Assembly: GCA_902617805.1 (NCBI GenBank)
Contig: CACMYF010000005.1
Span: forward strand, 1-49,452
Length of the DNA: 49,452 nucleotides
Reading direction: 5' to 3'
DNA from: an uncultured Pelagibacteraceae bacterium
Lineage (GTDB): Bacteria > Pseudomonadota > Alphaproteobacteria > Pelagibacterales > Pelagibacteraceae
Shown here: positions 1 through 8,907 of the stretch, piece by piece
Numbering within the stretch: the first letter of the stretch is position 1
How the letters are laid out: every line of letters starts with the position of its first letter
Translations under genes and position numbers: made by a program
The notes under the pieces: generated by a model
What the model was told of the DNA's origin: nothing
Databases searched by the model: none
The model's input: the letters and a program-made list of their open reading frames with translations, nothing else

Positions 1-1
1 C

Positions 2-622
2 TATAAAAGTGCTTTAACAAACTTAGAAATCGCTTTAGCAGCTGACGGTGTTAAGTTGGGTGATGGCGGAACTAGAGTTTACAGAAAACTTTTAGAAGAT
101 GGTGGAATCGACAGAGCTATGAATAAAATCAAAAAGCTTTGTACAGATCCTAATGGTGGATGTGTATTCTGGTCTGCAGGTGCTCAACCACCTGAATTAT
201 TAGTTGCCGGTGAAGTTGTAATGGCAACTGGTTGGAACGGAAGATTCTTTAACGCTGAAGTAGGTGAAAATGCTCCAATCAAACAAGTATGGGATGGTCA
301 AGGTCTTGACTACGAATATTTCGCACTTGTTAAAGGTGGACCAGATGAAGCAAATGCTAAAAAAGCTTTAGCTATGATGACTAACACTGAAATGTTAGCT
401 GGTAGTGCGAAGTACATTGCATATGCTCCATGGAGAAAATCATCTCTTGATGTAATTACTGCTGGTGAGCCTTGGTACAAAGATGGTAAAACTAATATGA
501 TGCCACAAATGCCAACTGCTCCTGCAAACACTAAGAACTATTTCTTAGTAGACCCATTCTTCTGGGCTGATAACAATACTGAGATTAGTGAGAAGTGGGA
601 AGCAATGAAAGCAGGTCTATAA
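2..622 (+). CDS. Polyamine-type ABC transporter substrate-binding protein (PotD-like), 5' truncated
   Basis: Periplasmic solute-binding component of an ABC importer, probably for spermidine/putrescine-type substrates. The reading frame is open to the left edge of the window, so the gene starts upstream; a TTG at 56 is internal and not a credible start. About 206 residues of the C-terminal lobe remain, with the GEVVMATGWNGR and YIAYAPWRK stretches typical of the PotD/SBP_bac_8 family. It is followed by a terminator hairpin and then by two PotB/PotC-like permease genes, which supports the transporter role. The ATPase subunit is not in the window and probably lies upstream. Family assignment is good; the exact substrate is inferred only from the permease type and from the agmatinase gene nearby. 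Confidence 0.85.
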   Translation, partial: YKSALTNLEIALAADGVKLGDGGTRVYRKLLEDGGIDRAMNKIKKLCTDPNGGCVFWSAGAQPPELLVAGEVVMATGWNGRFFNAEVGENAPIKQVWDGQGLDYEYFALVKGGPDEANAKKALAMMTNTEMLAGSAKYIAYAPWRKSSLDVITAGEPWYKDGKTNMMPQMPTAPANTKNYFLVDPFFWADNNTEISEKWEAMKAGL

Positions 623-658
623 TTTCAGTTTTAAACACTGAATTTATATAATATATTT

Positions 659-690
659 AGGGCGGTTATTTATTAGCCGCCCTATTTTTT
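659..690 (+). terminator. Intrinsic terminator / attenuator after the substrate-binding gene
   Basis: A 10-bp stem (659-668 with 674-683; GC core GGGCGG/CCGCCC, one T-G wobble) with a 5-nt loop is followed by a run of seven T (685-691). It lies directly before the next permease ATG at 692. It likely stops most transcripts after the binding protein and lets a fraction read into the permeases, a common way to make more binding protein than permease. Confidence 0.85.
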
Positions 691-691
691 T

Positions 692-1957
692 ATGAGCTCT
701 GAAACAAAACAAATTTTAACAACTGACGGAATACCTTTAGAGGTCAGTTTAAAAAAAGCTGAAAAGAAGAATAAAATAAAGGCATTTCTTCTTGTAGCTC
801 CATTATTATTATTTCTTGTAATTACTTATATCTTTCCAATTGGAGATATGTTTATGAGGAGTGTTGATGACAGAATGGTCACCAATATGCTTCCAAAAAC
901 ATTTAAAGCGATGGAGAAATGGGAAAATTTAGATGAGTTACCTCCAGAAGAAGTATATCGGGGGTTTTATGAGGATTATAAACTACTTGCTGAAAATCAA
1001 CAGCATGGAAAATTAGGACAAAGATTAAATAAAGAAAAAAATGGTTTTAATACGATTACCAAAAAACTTTTTAGACAAATTAAAAGAAAAAAAATTGATG
1101 AAAGCGCTAGTTTAAAAGAGCAAATCAATAAACTTCATAAAAGATGGAGAGATGTGGAATATTGGCAAGCAATTAAAAGAACAGCCCCACCTTATACAGC
1201 CTCAAAATATTTAAAAGGAATGGATATGTATTTTGCTGCAGATGGGAGCATAGCCCAAGTAGATGAAGATAGAAGAATACACAGAATTCTATGGCTTAGA
1301 ACATTAGAAATTGCCTTTTTTGTTACACTTTTTTGCTTCTTTATGGGATACCCAATCGCTCATTTATTAGCAACGCTACCAATGAAATACAGCAACTTAT
1401 TAATGATTTGTGTGCTGCTTCCTTTCTGGACATCTTTACTTGTAAGGACAGCTAGTTGGATGATTTTGTTGCAACAGCAAGGAATAGTAAATGACTTCTT
1501 TGTAATGATTGGTTTAGTTACGGACGATAACAGGCCAGAGATGATGTACAATAAGGTTGGGACATATGTTGCAATGACACAGATCTTATTGCCATTTATG
1601 GTTCTTCCACTTTATAGCGTTATGAAGACTATCTCACCAAGCTTAATGAGAGCTGGAAAATCATTAGGTGGAACACCTTTTGTTGCGTTTTGGAAAGTTT
1701 ACTTCCCTTTAACAATACCAGGTATTGGTGCCGGATGTTTATTAGTTTTCATTTTAGCGATTGGGTACTATATAACCCCAGCTTTAGTTGGAGGTGCCTC
1801 AGGAACATTAATAAGTAATCAGATTGCATTTCATATGAAGACAACGCTTGATTGGAGTTTTGCATCAGCAATGGGATTAATGTTGTTGACTGGAGTTTTA
1901 GTTATTTATTGGATTTATAATAAATTAGTTGGAGTTGATAATATTAAATTAGGATAA
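692..1957 (+). CDS. Polyamine-type ABC transporter permease (PotB-like)
   Basis: Inner-membrane permease of a spermidine/putrescine-type ABC importer. A first membrane helix (about residues 30-50) is followed by a long hydrophilic stretch (about 55-195) rich in Lys and Glu. The remaining helices and the permease domain run from about 205 to 415. The EAA-type loop that contacts the ATPase is around RAGKSLGGTPFVAFWKV. At 421 aa it is much longer than E. coli PotB (about 285 aa); the extra length is the hydrophilic insert after the first helix. Its stop is one base before the PotC-like gene, so the two are translated together. The ATG begins right after the T tract of the upstream terminator, leaving no room for a normal ribosome binding site. 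Confidence 0.88.
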   Translation: MSSETKQILTTDGIPLEVSLKKAEKKNKIKAFLLVAPLLLFLVITYIFPIGDMFMRSVDDRMVTNMLPKTFKAMEKWENLDELPPEEVYRGFYEDYKLLAENQQHGKLGQRLNKEKNGFNTITKKLFRQIKRKKIDESASLKEQINKLHKRWRDVEYWQAIKRTAPPYTASKYLKGMDMYFAADGSIAQVDEDRRIHRILWLRTLEIAFFVTLFCFFMGYPIAHLLATLPMKYSNLLMICVLLPFWTSLLVRTASWMILLQQQGIVNDFFVMIGLVTDDNRPEMMYNKVGTYVAMTQILLPFMVLPLYSVMKTISPSLMRAGKSLGGTPFVAFWKVYFPLTIPGIGAGCLLVFILAIGYYITPALVGGASGTLISNQIAFHMKTTLDWSFASAMGLMLLTGVLVIYWIYNKLVGVDNIKLG

Positions 1958-1958
1958 T

Positions 1959-2813
1959 ATGGCGTTACCAAGTTATACAGAGACAAGATATAGAATTTGG
2001 CATTATATTTATATTGCTATTTGTTCTTTTGTATTTTTCTTTTTAATTGCACCTTTGTTTGTAATTTTTCCGTTATCATTCAATGCCGAAGAATTTTTGG
2101 TGTTTTCTGAAGGAATGAAAAATCTTGATCCTGATGCATTCTCACTAAGATGGTATAAAGATATGATTTATGGGACTAAAAATCCTTGGGGATTAGCTGC
2201 AAAAAATAGTTTTATAATTGCAATATTCGCAACCATTGGTTCAATAATTTTAGGTACTTTGGCTGCTTTAGGTTTAAGTAGCAGGCATATGCCATACAAA
2301 GGAATTATAATGGCCACTTTGATTTCACCAATGATTGTTCCTTTAATTATTTCTGGGGTTGCAATTTTCTTTTTTATGGCAAAAGCTGGTTTAGCCGCAA
2401 CACATACAGGAATTGTATTAGCACATATAATTTTAGGTACTCCATTTGTTGTGATTACTGTAACAGCAACACTTTCTGGTTTTGATCACAGTGTGACAAG
2501 AGCTGCAGCGAGTTTAGGAAGTAATCCAGTAAACACATTTATGAAGATCACTCTTCCATTAATATTACCTGGTGTTATTTCGGGTGGGTTGTTTGCTTTT
2601 GTAACTTCATTTGACGAAGTTGTAGTTGTCTTGTTTTTAGCAGGTTTAGAAAACACAACTATTCCTGTTCAGATGTGGACTGGATTAAGAGAGCAATTAA
2701 GTCCAACAATTCTTGCTGTAGCAACATGTTTAATTCTCTTATCAACCTTAATACTAGTATCAGCTGAATTATTGAGAAGAAGATCTGAGAGATTAAGAGG
2801 AATAAATAGATAA
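1959..2813 (+). CDS. Polyamine-type ABC transporter permease (PotC-like)
   Basis: Second inner-membrane permease of the same importer, 284 aa, the usual PotC length. Six membrane helices are visible: about 15-38, 80-103, 113-137, 147-170, 198-222 and 247-270. The EAA loop is at TRAAASLGSNPVNTFMKITLP. It is one base downstream of the PotB-like gene, and an AGGA just before its ATG can serve as ribosome binding site. It would form a heterodimer with the PotB-like subunit. No ATPase gene follows; an unrelated beta-oxidation gene begins 36 bp later. Family call is firm, substrate inferred. Confidence 0.9.
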   Translation: MALPSYTETRYRIWHYIYIAICSFVFFFLIAPLFVIFPLSFNAEEFLVFSEGMKNLDPDAFSLRWYKDMIYGTKNPWGLAAKNSFIIAIFATIGSIILGTLAALGLSSRHMPYKGIIMATLISPMIVPLIISGVAIFFFMAKAGLAATHTGIVLAHIILGTPFVVITVTATLSGFDHSVTRAAASLGSNPVNTFMKITLPLILPGVISGGLFAFVTSFDEVVVVLFLAGLENTTIPVQMWTGLREQLSPTILAVATCLILLSTLILVSAELLRRRSERLRGINR

Positions 2814-2849
2814 TTTACCCAAATAATTTAATCATATATAGAAGTTGGT

Positions 2850-5072
2850 ATGGAAATTAAAAAAGTTGTAGTCATTGGTTCTGGTACAATGGGTAGCGGG
2901 ATAGCTGCCCACTTATGTAATGCAGGTGTACCAGTTACTCTTTTAGATTTAACTACTGAAATCAGCGAAAAAGCTAGAGAAAGAATTCATAAATCTAGAC
3001 CTCCTTTGCTAATAGATAAAGGCAAAATTAACAATATTAATGTTGGAAATATTGAAGAAAATTTTGACGTAGTAAAAGATGCAGATTGGGTGGTAGAGGC
3101 AGTAGTAGAAAGAATTGATATTAAACATAACATTTATGAGAAGATATTTAAGAACAGAAAAAAAGGCGCAATAGTTTCATCAAATACATCATCAATTCCA
3201 ATTAAAGTTCTAGCAGAAAAACTAAATGATGAAGAAAAAAAAGATTTTTGCATCACTCACTTTTTTAATCCAGTTAGATACATGGGATTATTAGAAATTG
3301 TTAAAAATGAAAATAATGATTTAAATAAAATTAATTCCTTAAAGAAATTTTGTGAAGTAGAGCTTGGTAAAGGGGCTATAATTTGTAATGATACCCCAGG
3401 TTTTCTAGGTAATAGAATTGGCGTTTACGCAATGCAAGTTGCTATGACGGAAGCATTCAAAATGAAACTTTCAATAGAAGAAGCTGACGCAGTTTTTGGT
3501 AGACCGATGGGTATACCCAAAACAGGAGTATTTGGATTGTATGATCTAATTGGAATTGATTTGATGGCCGATGTATTAAAAAGTTTTATTAAGGAACTTT
3601 CAGATAAAGACGAATTTCAAATTGTTGCAAAAGAAATTCCATTAGTAAAAAAACTAATTGAGACTGGTTATACAGGTCGTAAAGGAAAAGGTGGCTTTTA
3701 TAGAATGAATAAAAGTGGAGATCAAAAAATTTTAGAAGCAATTAATTTAGAAACAGGAGAGTATTCAGCAACAAAAAAAATAGATTTAGGAATTGAGACT
3801 GTTGATATCAATAATTTAATTAATCGAAAAGATAAGTTTGGTGAGTATGCTTGGATTGTAATTTCAAAAATAATTAAATATGCATCTTCACTGGTTCCAG
3901 GAATTACTAATAAGTTTAATGATATTGATGAAGCTATGAGACTAGGTTTTAATTGGGCAATGGGTCCTTTTGAAATGTTGAGATCTATAGGGGTAAAGAA
4001 TTTCTTTGAAAGAATTGATAACTTTGAAAATAATAAATTTTTAGAAAATTTATCAAAAACAAAAGATGAAAACTTTTATGGAGAAAGACAAATTTATACA
4101 GATATTCAAACTTTAGGAAAAATAAAACCATCAGCAATTAAAGTAGATAAAAATAATTCTGCTGAAATTCATCGATTTAAAGATTTTAATATTGTTGAGT
4201 TTACTACAAAAGCTTGTGCATTAGATTATGACTCAATGGATGCACTAAAAAATGCAACTGACAAACCCTTAATAGTAATTAATGAAAGCATGCAATTTTC
4301 AGCAGGTGTGAATTTAAGTTATACTATGAATTTTGCCGACAAAGGTGATTTTAAATCAATTGAAAAATTTATTAAATATTTTCAAGATACTTGCAAAACT
4401 TTAAAATACTCTAAGTACCCAGTTGTATCAGCACCTTCTGGACTTACACTTGGAGGAGGCTTTGAGGTTTTAGTTCAAAGTAATTTTGTTGCCTCACATA
4501 CAAATTTAGTTATTGGATTAGTTGAAACTATTGTTGGATTAGTTCCTGCAGGTGGGGGATGTAAAGAAATGTTGTGGAGATGGTCACAGACAGAGGAAGC
4601 AAAATCAGATCCAGATTATGCCCCACTAAAAGTTTTTGATATTATTGGTTATGCTAAAACAGCCACATCTCCAATCGAGGCTGAGCCATTAAAGTATTTA
4701 AGACCAGAAGATAAAAAAATAATGAACAGAAATAGCCTTTTTGAGGAAGCAAAAAATTTAATTAATCAAAATATCGATTTTGTTCCTCCAGTAGAGTGTA
4801 AATTTAAGCTTTCTGGAAAGCCGTTGAAAGACAAAATGATTAAGGTTTTAGAGAAATTATACAACGAAAAGGTAATTTTAGATCATGGTATGCATGTTGG
4901 AACTGAGCTAGCAAACGTTTTAAGTGGTGGAGACACTACTATTGAAAAAGTATTGTCAGAGGATGATCTGTATAGACTAGAACTAGATTCTTTTATGAGA
5001 TTGATAGAAACAAAACAAACTCAAGAAAGAATTAAACATACATTATCGACAGGTAAACCTCTGGTTAATTAG
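2850..5072 (+). CDS. Bifunctional 3-hydroxyacyl-CoA dehydrogenase / enoyl-CoA hydratase
   Basis: A two-domain beta-oxidation enzyme of 740 aa, cytoplasmic. The N-terminal part (about 1-390) is a 3-hydroxyacyl-CoA dehydrogenase: Rossmann motif GSGTMGSG at residues 10-17, the THFFNPVRYM catalytic region with its His, and GKGGFYR before the second dehydrogenase lobe. The C-terminal part (about 430-700) is a crotonase-fold hydratase with SAGVNL, SGLTLGGGFEV and ETIVGLVPAGGG, keeping both expected Glu positions. This order is the reverse of E. coli FadB, where the hydratase comes first. It carries out hydration of enoyl-CoA and NAD-dependent oxidation of 3-hydroxyacyl-CoA; chain length preference cannot be read. 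Its last 8 bases overlap the end of the convergent cyclophilin gene. No thiolase or acyl-CoA dehydrogenase is adjacent. Confidence 0.92.
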   Translation: MEIKKVVVIGSGTMGSGIAAHLCNAGVPVTLLDLTTEISEKARERIHKSRPPLLIDKGKINNINVGNIEENFDVVKDADWVVEAVVERIDIKHNIYEKIFKNRKKGAIVSSNTSSIPIKVLAEKLNDEEKKDFCITHFFNPVRYMGLLEIVKNENNDLNKINSLKKFCEVELGKGAIICNDTPGFLGNRIGVYAMQVAMTEAFKMKLSIEEADAVFGRPMGIPKTGVFGLYDLIGIDLMADVLKSFIKELSDKDEFQIVAKEIPLVKKLIETGYTGRKGKGGFYRMNKSGDQKILEAINLETGEYSATKKIDLGIETVDINNLINRKDKFGEYAWIVISKIIKYASSLVPGITNKFNDIDEAMRLGFNWAMGPFEMLRSIGVKNFFERIDNFENNKFLENLSKTKDENFYGERQIYTDIQTLGKIKPSAIKVDKNNSAEIHRFKDFNIVEFTTKACALDYDSMDALKNATDKPLIVINESMQFSAGVNLSYTMNFADKGDFKSIEKFIKYFQDTCKTLKYSKYPVVSAPSGLTLGGGFEVLVQSNFVASHTNLVIGLVETIVGLVPAGGGCKEMLWRWSQTEEAKSDPDYAPLKVFDIIGYAKTATSPIEAEPLKYLRPEDKKIMNRNSLFEEAKNLINQNIDFVPPVECKFKLSGKPLKDKMIKVLEKLYNEKVILDHGMHVGTELANVLSGGDTTIEKVLSEDDLYRLELDSFMRLIETKQTQERIKHTLSTGKPLVN

Positions 5073-5715
5073 AATTAAACATTCTAAAGGTTTTAATATA
5101 ATCAGGTCTTAAAACATAAATTGCCTTATTACCTGTTTTAATTTTAGTTAATATATCTAAACCATAAATTACTTTACCAATTGGAGTATATTCACCTTGA
5201 TAAATTGGAATTTCTTTTAATGTAATAAAGAATTCACTATCTTCTGTATCAAATGCTGTTGCTCTAGCAAAACCAACACTTCCCTCTGTAAATTTAAAAT
5301 CGTTGCTTAGTTCTGATTTTAACAATCCTAGTCCAGACTTTCCGCTACCAATTTTGGAATAATCTAAATTATTTATATTTCCATACTCAATATCTCCAGC
5401 TTGTACAAAAGTATTTTCTGAAACTTTATAAAAAGCAGAACCATCATACATTTTTTGTTCAATTAAAATTTTAAATCTTTCCACCGCTTTAGGAGAAATA
5501 TCTGGATAAAGTTCAATTATTACATTTCCACACTCAACATTCATTACTGCAATATTATCTGGAAAATTAAAATTAAGTTTACTTAAATTTTTTTTTTCTA
5601 CAAATAGACATTTATTTTTTAATAAAAAAAAAGATGTAAAAGCAAAAATTGAAAGACAAATTAAAAATATAAATAAAATTTTCTCTGATTTTGAGGCTTT
5701 AATAGTTTTAATCAT
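5065..5715 (-). CDS. Membrane-anchored cyclophilin-type peptidyl-prolyl isomerase
   Basis: 216 aa. One N-terminal membrane helix (about 13-32) anchors a cyclophilin domain (about 52-210) that would face the periplasm. Recognisable blocks are VIIELYPDISPKAVERF, YDGSAFYKV (cyclophilins usually have the catalytic Arg at YDG..FHR, which is not conserved here), GSVGFARA, SEFFITL and GKVIYGLDIL. The loss of the usual Arg may mean weak isomerase activity and a mainly chaperone-like role (inference). The gene overlaps by 4 bp (ATGA) the upstream secreted HExxH gene on the same strand, so they are translationally coupled. Its 3' end overlaps the convergent beta-oxidation gene. Confidence 0.85.
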   Translation of the reverse strand: MIKTIKASKSEKILFIFLICLSIFAFTSFFLLKNKCLFVEKKNLSKLNFNFPDNIAVMNVECGNVIIELYPDISPKAVERFKILIEQKMYDGSAFYKVSENTFVQAGDIEYGNINNLDYSKIGSGKSGLGLLKSELSNDFKFTEGSVGFARATAFDTEDSEFFITLKEIPIYQGEYTPIGKVIYGLDILTKIKTGNKAIYVLRPDYIKTFRMFNSN

Positions 5716-6440
5716 AAAATATTTTTATCTATTTTAGCTAAGTTTAATTTTATAAAATTCACTTTGTTATTTAAGATTTTGTCACTATTAATTTTATCTT
5801 CAATTGTTTCCTTGTTAGTCATTAAAAATGAAAAAATTTCTGCCATATCTTCAGATGGGATAGATTTAGAATATTCTGTTAAAAAACCATCAGTTTTTTC
5901 ATATAGATTTAAATTTAATCTATCAGAACAAGTTGAACATTCAGCGTAATTAAATGATTCTAGATTAAAAGAAGAAAATTTAACCTCATCAAAATATTCA
6001 ATATGAGTATTTTGTATCATATGAAAAATTTCATGGTGTATCATTCTTTCAAAATATTTTTTATTAAAATTAATATCTAAAATTAGTGTTCTGTTTTTAT
6101 TATCAGGTATTCCCCCAGTATTAATTTCAGAGATGAATAAATTTTCACAAAATACAATATATTTTAATTTTATCTTGTTAAGAAAACTAGAATTATATCG
6201 ATTAAGATTTTTTTCAATTAAAGGAAATTTTGTATTTAAATTATTTATATCAACTTTGTCACAAGTAATGTTCTTATTTGCACCAATTTTAAAATTACCT
6301 TTAGCACTTAAATAACGAATATTATTATCGTTTTTTAATTTATAAATTTCTAAATTAGGAATTTTTATCAGATTATAAATTTCATCAGCATTTACATGCG
6401 AAATATGAAAAATAAGAATAAATAAAAATAAAATTTTCAT
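5712..6440 (-). CDS. Secreted protein with HExxH motif, possible zinc metallopeptidase
   Basis: 242 aa, not recognised as a named family. An N-terminal signal peptide is evident (hydrophobic residues 3-15, likely cleavage after NADA/NAD around residue 19). The motif HHEIFH contains HEIFH at residues 136-140, the zincin metal-binding HExxH signature. A downstream SEDMAEIF (residues 196-203) could give the third ligand Glu. Two Cys close together (ECSTCSD, about 168-171) suggest a disulfide or metal site. It overlaps the cyclophilin gene by 4 bp, and both products are predicted to be exported. Peptidase activity is inferred from the motif alone; a catalytically inert zincin fold is possible. 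Confidence 0.7.
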   Translation of the reverse strand: MKILFLFILIFHISHVNADEIYNLIKIPNLEIYKLKNDNNIRYLSAKGNFKIGANKNITCDKVDINNLNTKFPLIEKNLNRYNSSFLNKIKLKYIVFCENLFISEINTGGIPDNKNRTLILDINFNKKYFERMIHHEIFHMIQNTHIEYFDEVKFSSFNLESFNYAECSTCSDRLNLNLYEKTDGFLTEYSKSIPSEDMAEIFSFLMTNKETIEDKINSDKILNNKVNFIKLNLAKIDKNIL

Positions 6441-6493
6441 TAAATTATTATAGACGAATTAGATGAGATAATATTATCTTAGATTATTAAAAA

Positions 6494-7453
6494 ATGAAAA
6501 AAGAAAGAAACAAAAATCCAATTCAACCAGTTAGTGGAACTAAAGTTCCAAGATTTGCTGGCCCAAGTACTTTTGCAAGATTACCTGAACTAAGAGATGT
6601 GGAAAGTTGTGACGTTGCAATTGTTGGAATTCCATTTGATGCTGGCACAAGTTATCGACCCGGAGCAAGATTTGGTCCACAAAGCATCAGGCAAGCATCT
6701 AGACATTTGAGAACTAATTATCATCCTAATTATGATGTTGAGCCTTTTAAAATCCAACAAGTAGCTGATGCTGGTGATATCGCTTGCAACCCATTTAGTA
6801 TTGATGAAGCAATTAAACAAATAGAAGTAGGTGCAACAGATTTACTAAATAAGGTTGGAGGAATTATAAGTTTAGGTGGAGATCATACTATTGCAGTACC
6901 ACTGTTAAGAGCAATCAATAAAAAAAATAAAGGACCTGTATCTTTAGTTCATTTTGATGCCCACTTAGATACCTGGGATACATATTTTGGTGCACCTTAT
7001 ACTCACGGAACTCCATTTAGAAGAGCAAGAGAAGAAGGATTATTTTTAGATGATGCTTCTATGCATGTTGGAATTCGAGGCCCACTTTATAGCAGAGATG
7101 ATATTAAAAATGATGAAAGTTTTGGATTTAAAATAATTCATTGTGATGAGTTTCAAACAGAAGGAACAGATAAAATAGCAGAAAGAATTAGAAAAAGAGT
7201 GGGAGATAATCCACTTTATCTATCAATTGATATTGATGTTTTAGATCCAGCGTTCGCTCCAGGCACAGGTACACCAGAAATTGCGGGAATGACAACTAGA
7301 GAAATGGTAAACGTTTTAAGAGGTTTGTCTGGATTAAATTTAGTTTCAGCTGATGTTGTTGAGGTTTCCCCAGCATATGATCATGCAGAGGTAACTTCTT
7401 TAGCAGCAGCAACTATTGTTTATGAATTAACTAATTTATTTGCAAAAACATAA
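6494..7453 (+). CDS. speB: Agmatinase-family ureohydrolase
   Basis: Mn-dependent ureohydrolase of the arginase/agmatinase family, 319 aa, cytoplasmic. Expected to hydrolyse agmatine to putrescine plus urea; guanidinobutyrate is a realistic alternative substrate. All metal ligands are visible: GGDH with H131, DAHLD with D155, H157 and D159, and SIDIDVLDP with D246 and D248; the family GTGTPE follows. It is 20 bp upstream of an aldehyde dehydrogenase gene and on the same side of the window as a polyamine-type transporter, which fits a route from imported agmatine/polyamines into central metabolism. It is divergent from the secreted HExxH gene with a 53-bp gap. Family is certain, substrate less so. 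Confidence 0.85.
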   Translation: MKKERNKNPIQPVSGTKVPRFAGPSTFARLPELRDVESCDVAIVGIPFDAGTSYRPGARFGPQSIRQASRHLRTNYHPNYDVEPFKIQQVADAGDIACNPFSIDEAIKQIEVGATDLLNKVGGIISLGGDHTIAVPLLRAINKKNKGPVSLVHFDAHLDTWDTYFGAPYTHGTPFRRAREEGLFLDDASMHVGIRGPLYSRDDIKNDESFGFKIIHCDEFQTEGTDKIAERIRKRVGDNPLYLSIDIDVLDPAFAPGTGTPEIAGMTTREMVNVLRGLSGLNLVSADVVEVSPAYDHAEVTSLAAATIVYELTNLFAKT

Positions 7454-7473
7454 AGAAAGGATAACGTCGTAAA

Positions 7474-8907
7474 ATGTTAGATAAAAAAAATTTTTACATT
7501 AATGGAGAGTGGGTTAAGTCAAATAGCTCTGAAGAAATTAAAGTAATCGATCCAGCTACAGAAGAAAATTGTGCTGTAATTAGTTTAGGAAATAAAGCAG
7601 ATGTTGATTTAGCAGTTAGTGCAGCCAAAGATGCTTACGAATCTTGGGCTTTTTCTTCAAAAGAAGAAAGGATTGCGCTATTGGAAAAACTTTATGAGAA
7701 TTATAAAAAAAGATGGGCAGATATTGCAGAAGCTATAACTCTTGAAATGGGCGCTCCAAAAGATTTTGCAACAAAATTACAAGCAGGAACAGGAGCAAGT
7801 CATATCAAATCATTTATAAGATATTTAAAGAATTTTGAATTTGAAAAACCATTAGGAGAACACGCTCCTAACCAAAGATTAATTTATGAACCAAAAGGTG
7901 TTTGTGCATTAATAACGCCATGGAATTGGCCGATGAACCAAGTTTGCCTAAAAGTAATGCCAGCAATTGCATCAGGTTGCACAATGGTCTTAAAACCATC
8001 AGAGTTAGCACCGTTATCTTCAATGATACTTGCTGAAATAATTGATGAGGTAAAATTTCCAAAAGGTGTATTCAATTTAGTTAATGGTGATGGAGCAACA
8101 ACAGGTGATGCTCTTACAAGTCATCCAGATATTAATATGATTTCTTTTACAGGATCAACAAGAGCAGGAGCTTTGATTTCACAAAATGCTGCTAAAGATT
8201 TTAAAAGAGTAAGCTTAGAATTAGGTGGCAAGGGAGCAAATATTATATTTAAAGATGCTGATTCAGAAGCTATTGAAAGAGGTGCTTTGAGATGTTTTAG
8301 AAATTCAGGGCAATCTTGTAATGCACCGACAAGAATGTTGGTTGAAAAATCAATGTATGATGAGGCTATTGAGAGATTAAAAAAATATACTGAAAACTTT
8401 GAAGTTGGTGATCCTAAAAAAGAGGGAGAACATATAGGTCCAGTTATTTCAGAAACTCAATATAATAAAATACAAACTTTAATCCAAAAAGGAATAGATG
8501 AAGGTGCAAAATTAGTTGCTGGAGGAACAGGTAAACCAGATGGTTTAGATAAAGGTTACTTTGTTAAACCAACTGTTTTTGCAGATGTAAATAATAATAT
8601 GGATGTTGCAAAAACAGAAATTTTTGGACCAGTTTTATCAGTTATTCCATTTGAAACAGAAGAAGAAGCAATAAAAATTGCAAATGATACCACTTATGGA
8701 TTAACAAACTATATCCAAACTCAAGACTCTGAAAAAGTACAAAGAGTTGCAAGAAAATTAAGATCTGGAATGGTTGATGTTAATGGAGCTGGTATTGCTG
8801 TTGATGCACCTTTTGGTGGTTTTAAACATTCTGGAATAGGTCGTGAAGCAGGCGAACATGGTCTTGAGGAATTCTTAGAAGTAAAAGCGGTAGGTGGTTG
8901 GAGTTAA
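7474..8907 (+). CDS. NAD(P)-dependent aldehyde dehydrogenase
   Basis: 477 aa, full length for the aldehyde dehydrogenase superfamily, oxidising an aldehyde to its acid. Catalytic residues are in place: C282 in SGQSCNAP, E249 in LELGGKG, and N151 in TPWNWP. The cofactor-binding FTGSTRAG and LKPSELAP are also present. An AGAAAGGA ribosome binding site (about 7454-7460) lies well before the ATG. Placed 20 bp after the agmatinase gene, so it may oxidise an amino- or guanidino-butyraldehyde derived from putrescine or agmatine (inference); no amine oxidase or transaminase is adjacent to make that aldehyde. Its stop overlaps the convergent deacetylase gene by 4 bp. Confidence 0.88.
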   Translation: MLDKKNFYINGEWVKSNSSEEIKVIDPATEENCAVISLGNKADVDLAVSAAKDAYESWAFSSKEERIALLEKLYENYKKRWADIAEAITLEMGAPKDFATKLQAGTGASHIKSFIRYLKNFEFEKPLGEHAPNQRLIYEPKGVCALITPWNWPMNQVCLKVMPAIASGCTMVLKPSELAPLSSMILAEIIDEVKFPKGVFNLVNGDGATTGDALTSHPDINMISFTGSTRAGALISQNAAKDFKRVSLELGGKGANIIFKDADSEAIERGALRCFRNSGQSCNAPTRMLVEKSMYDEAIERLKKYTENFEVGDPKKEGEHIGPVISETQYNKIQTLIQKGIDEGAKLVAGGTGKPDGLDKGYFVKPTVFADVNNNMDVAKTEIFGPVLSVIPFETEEEAIKIANDTTYGLTNYIQTQDSEKVQRVARKLRSGMVDVNGAGIAVDAPFGGFKHSGIGREAGEHGLEEFLEVKAVGGWS

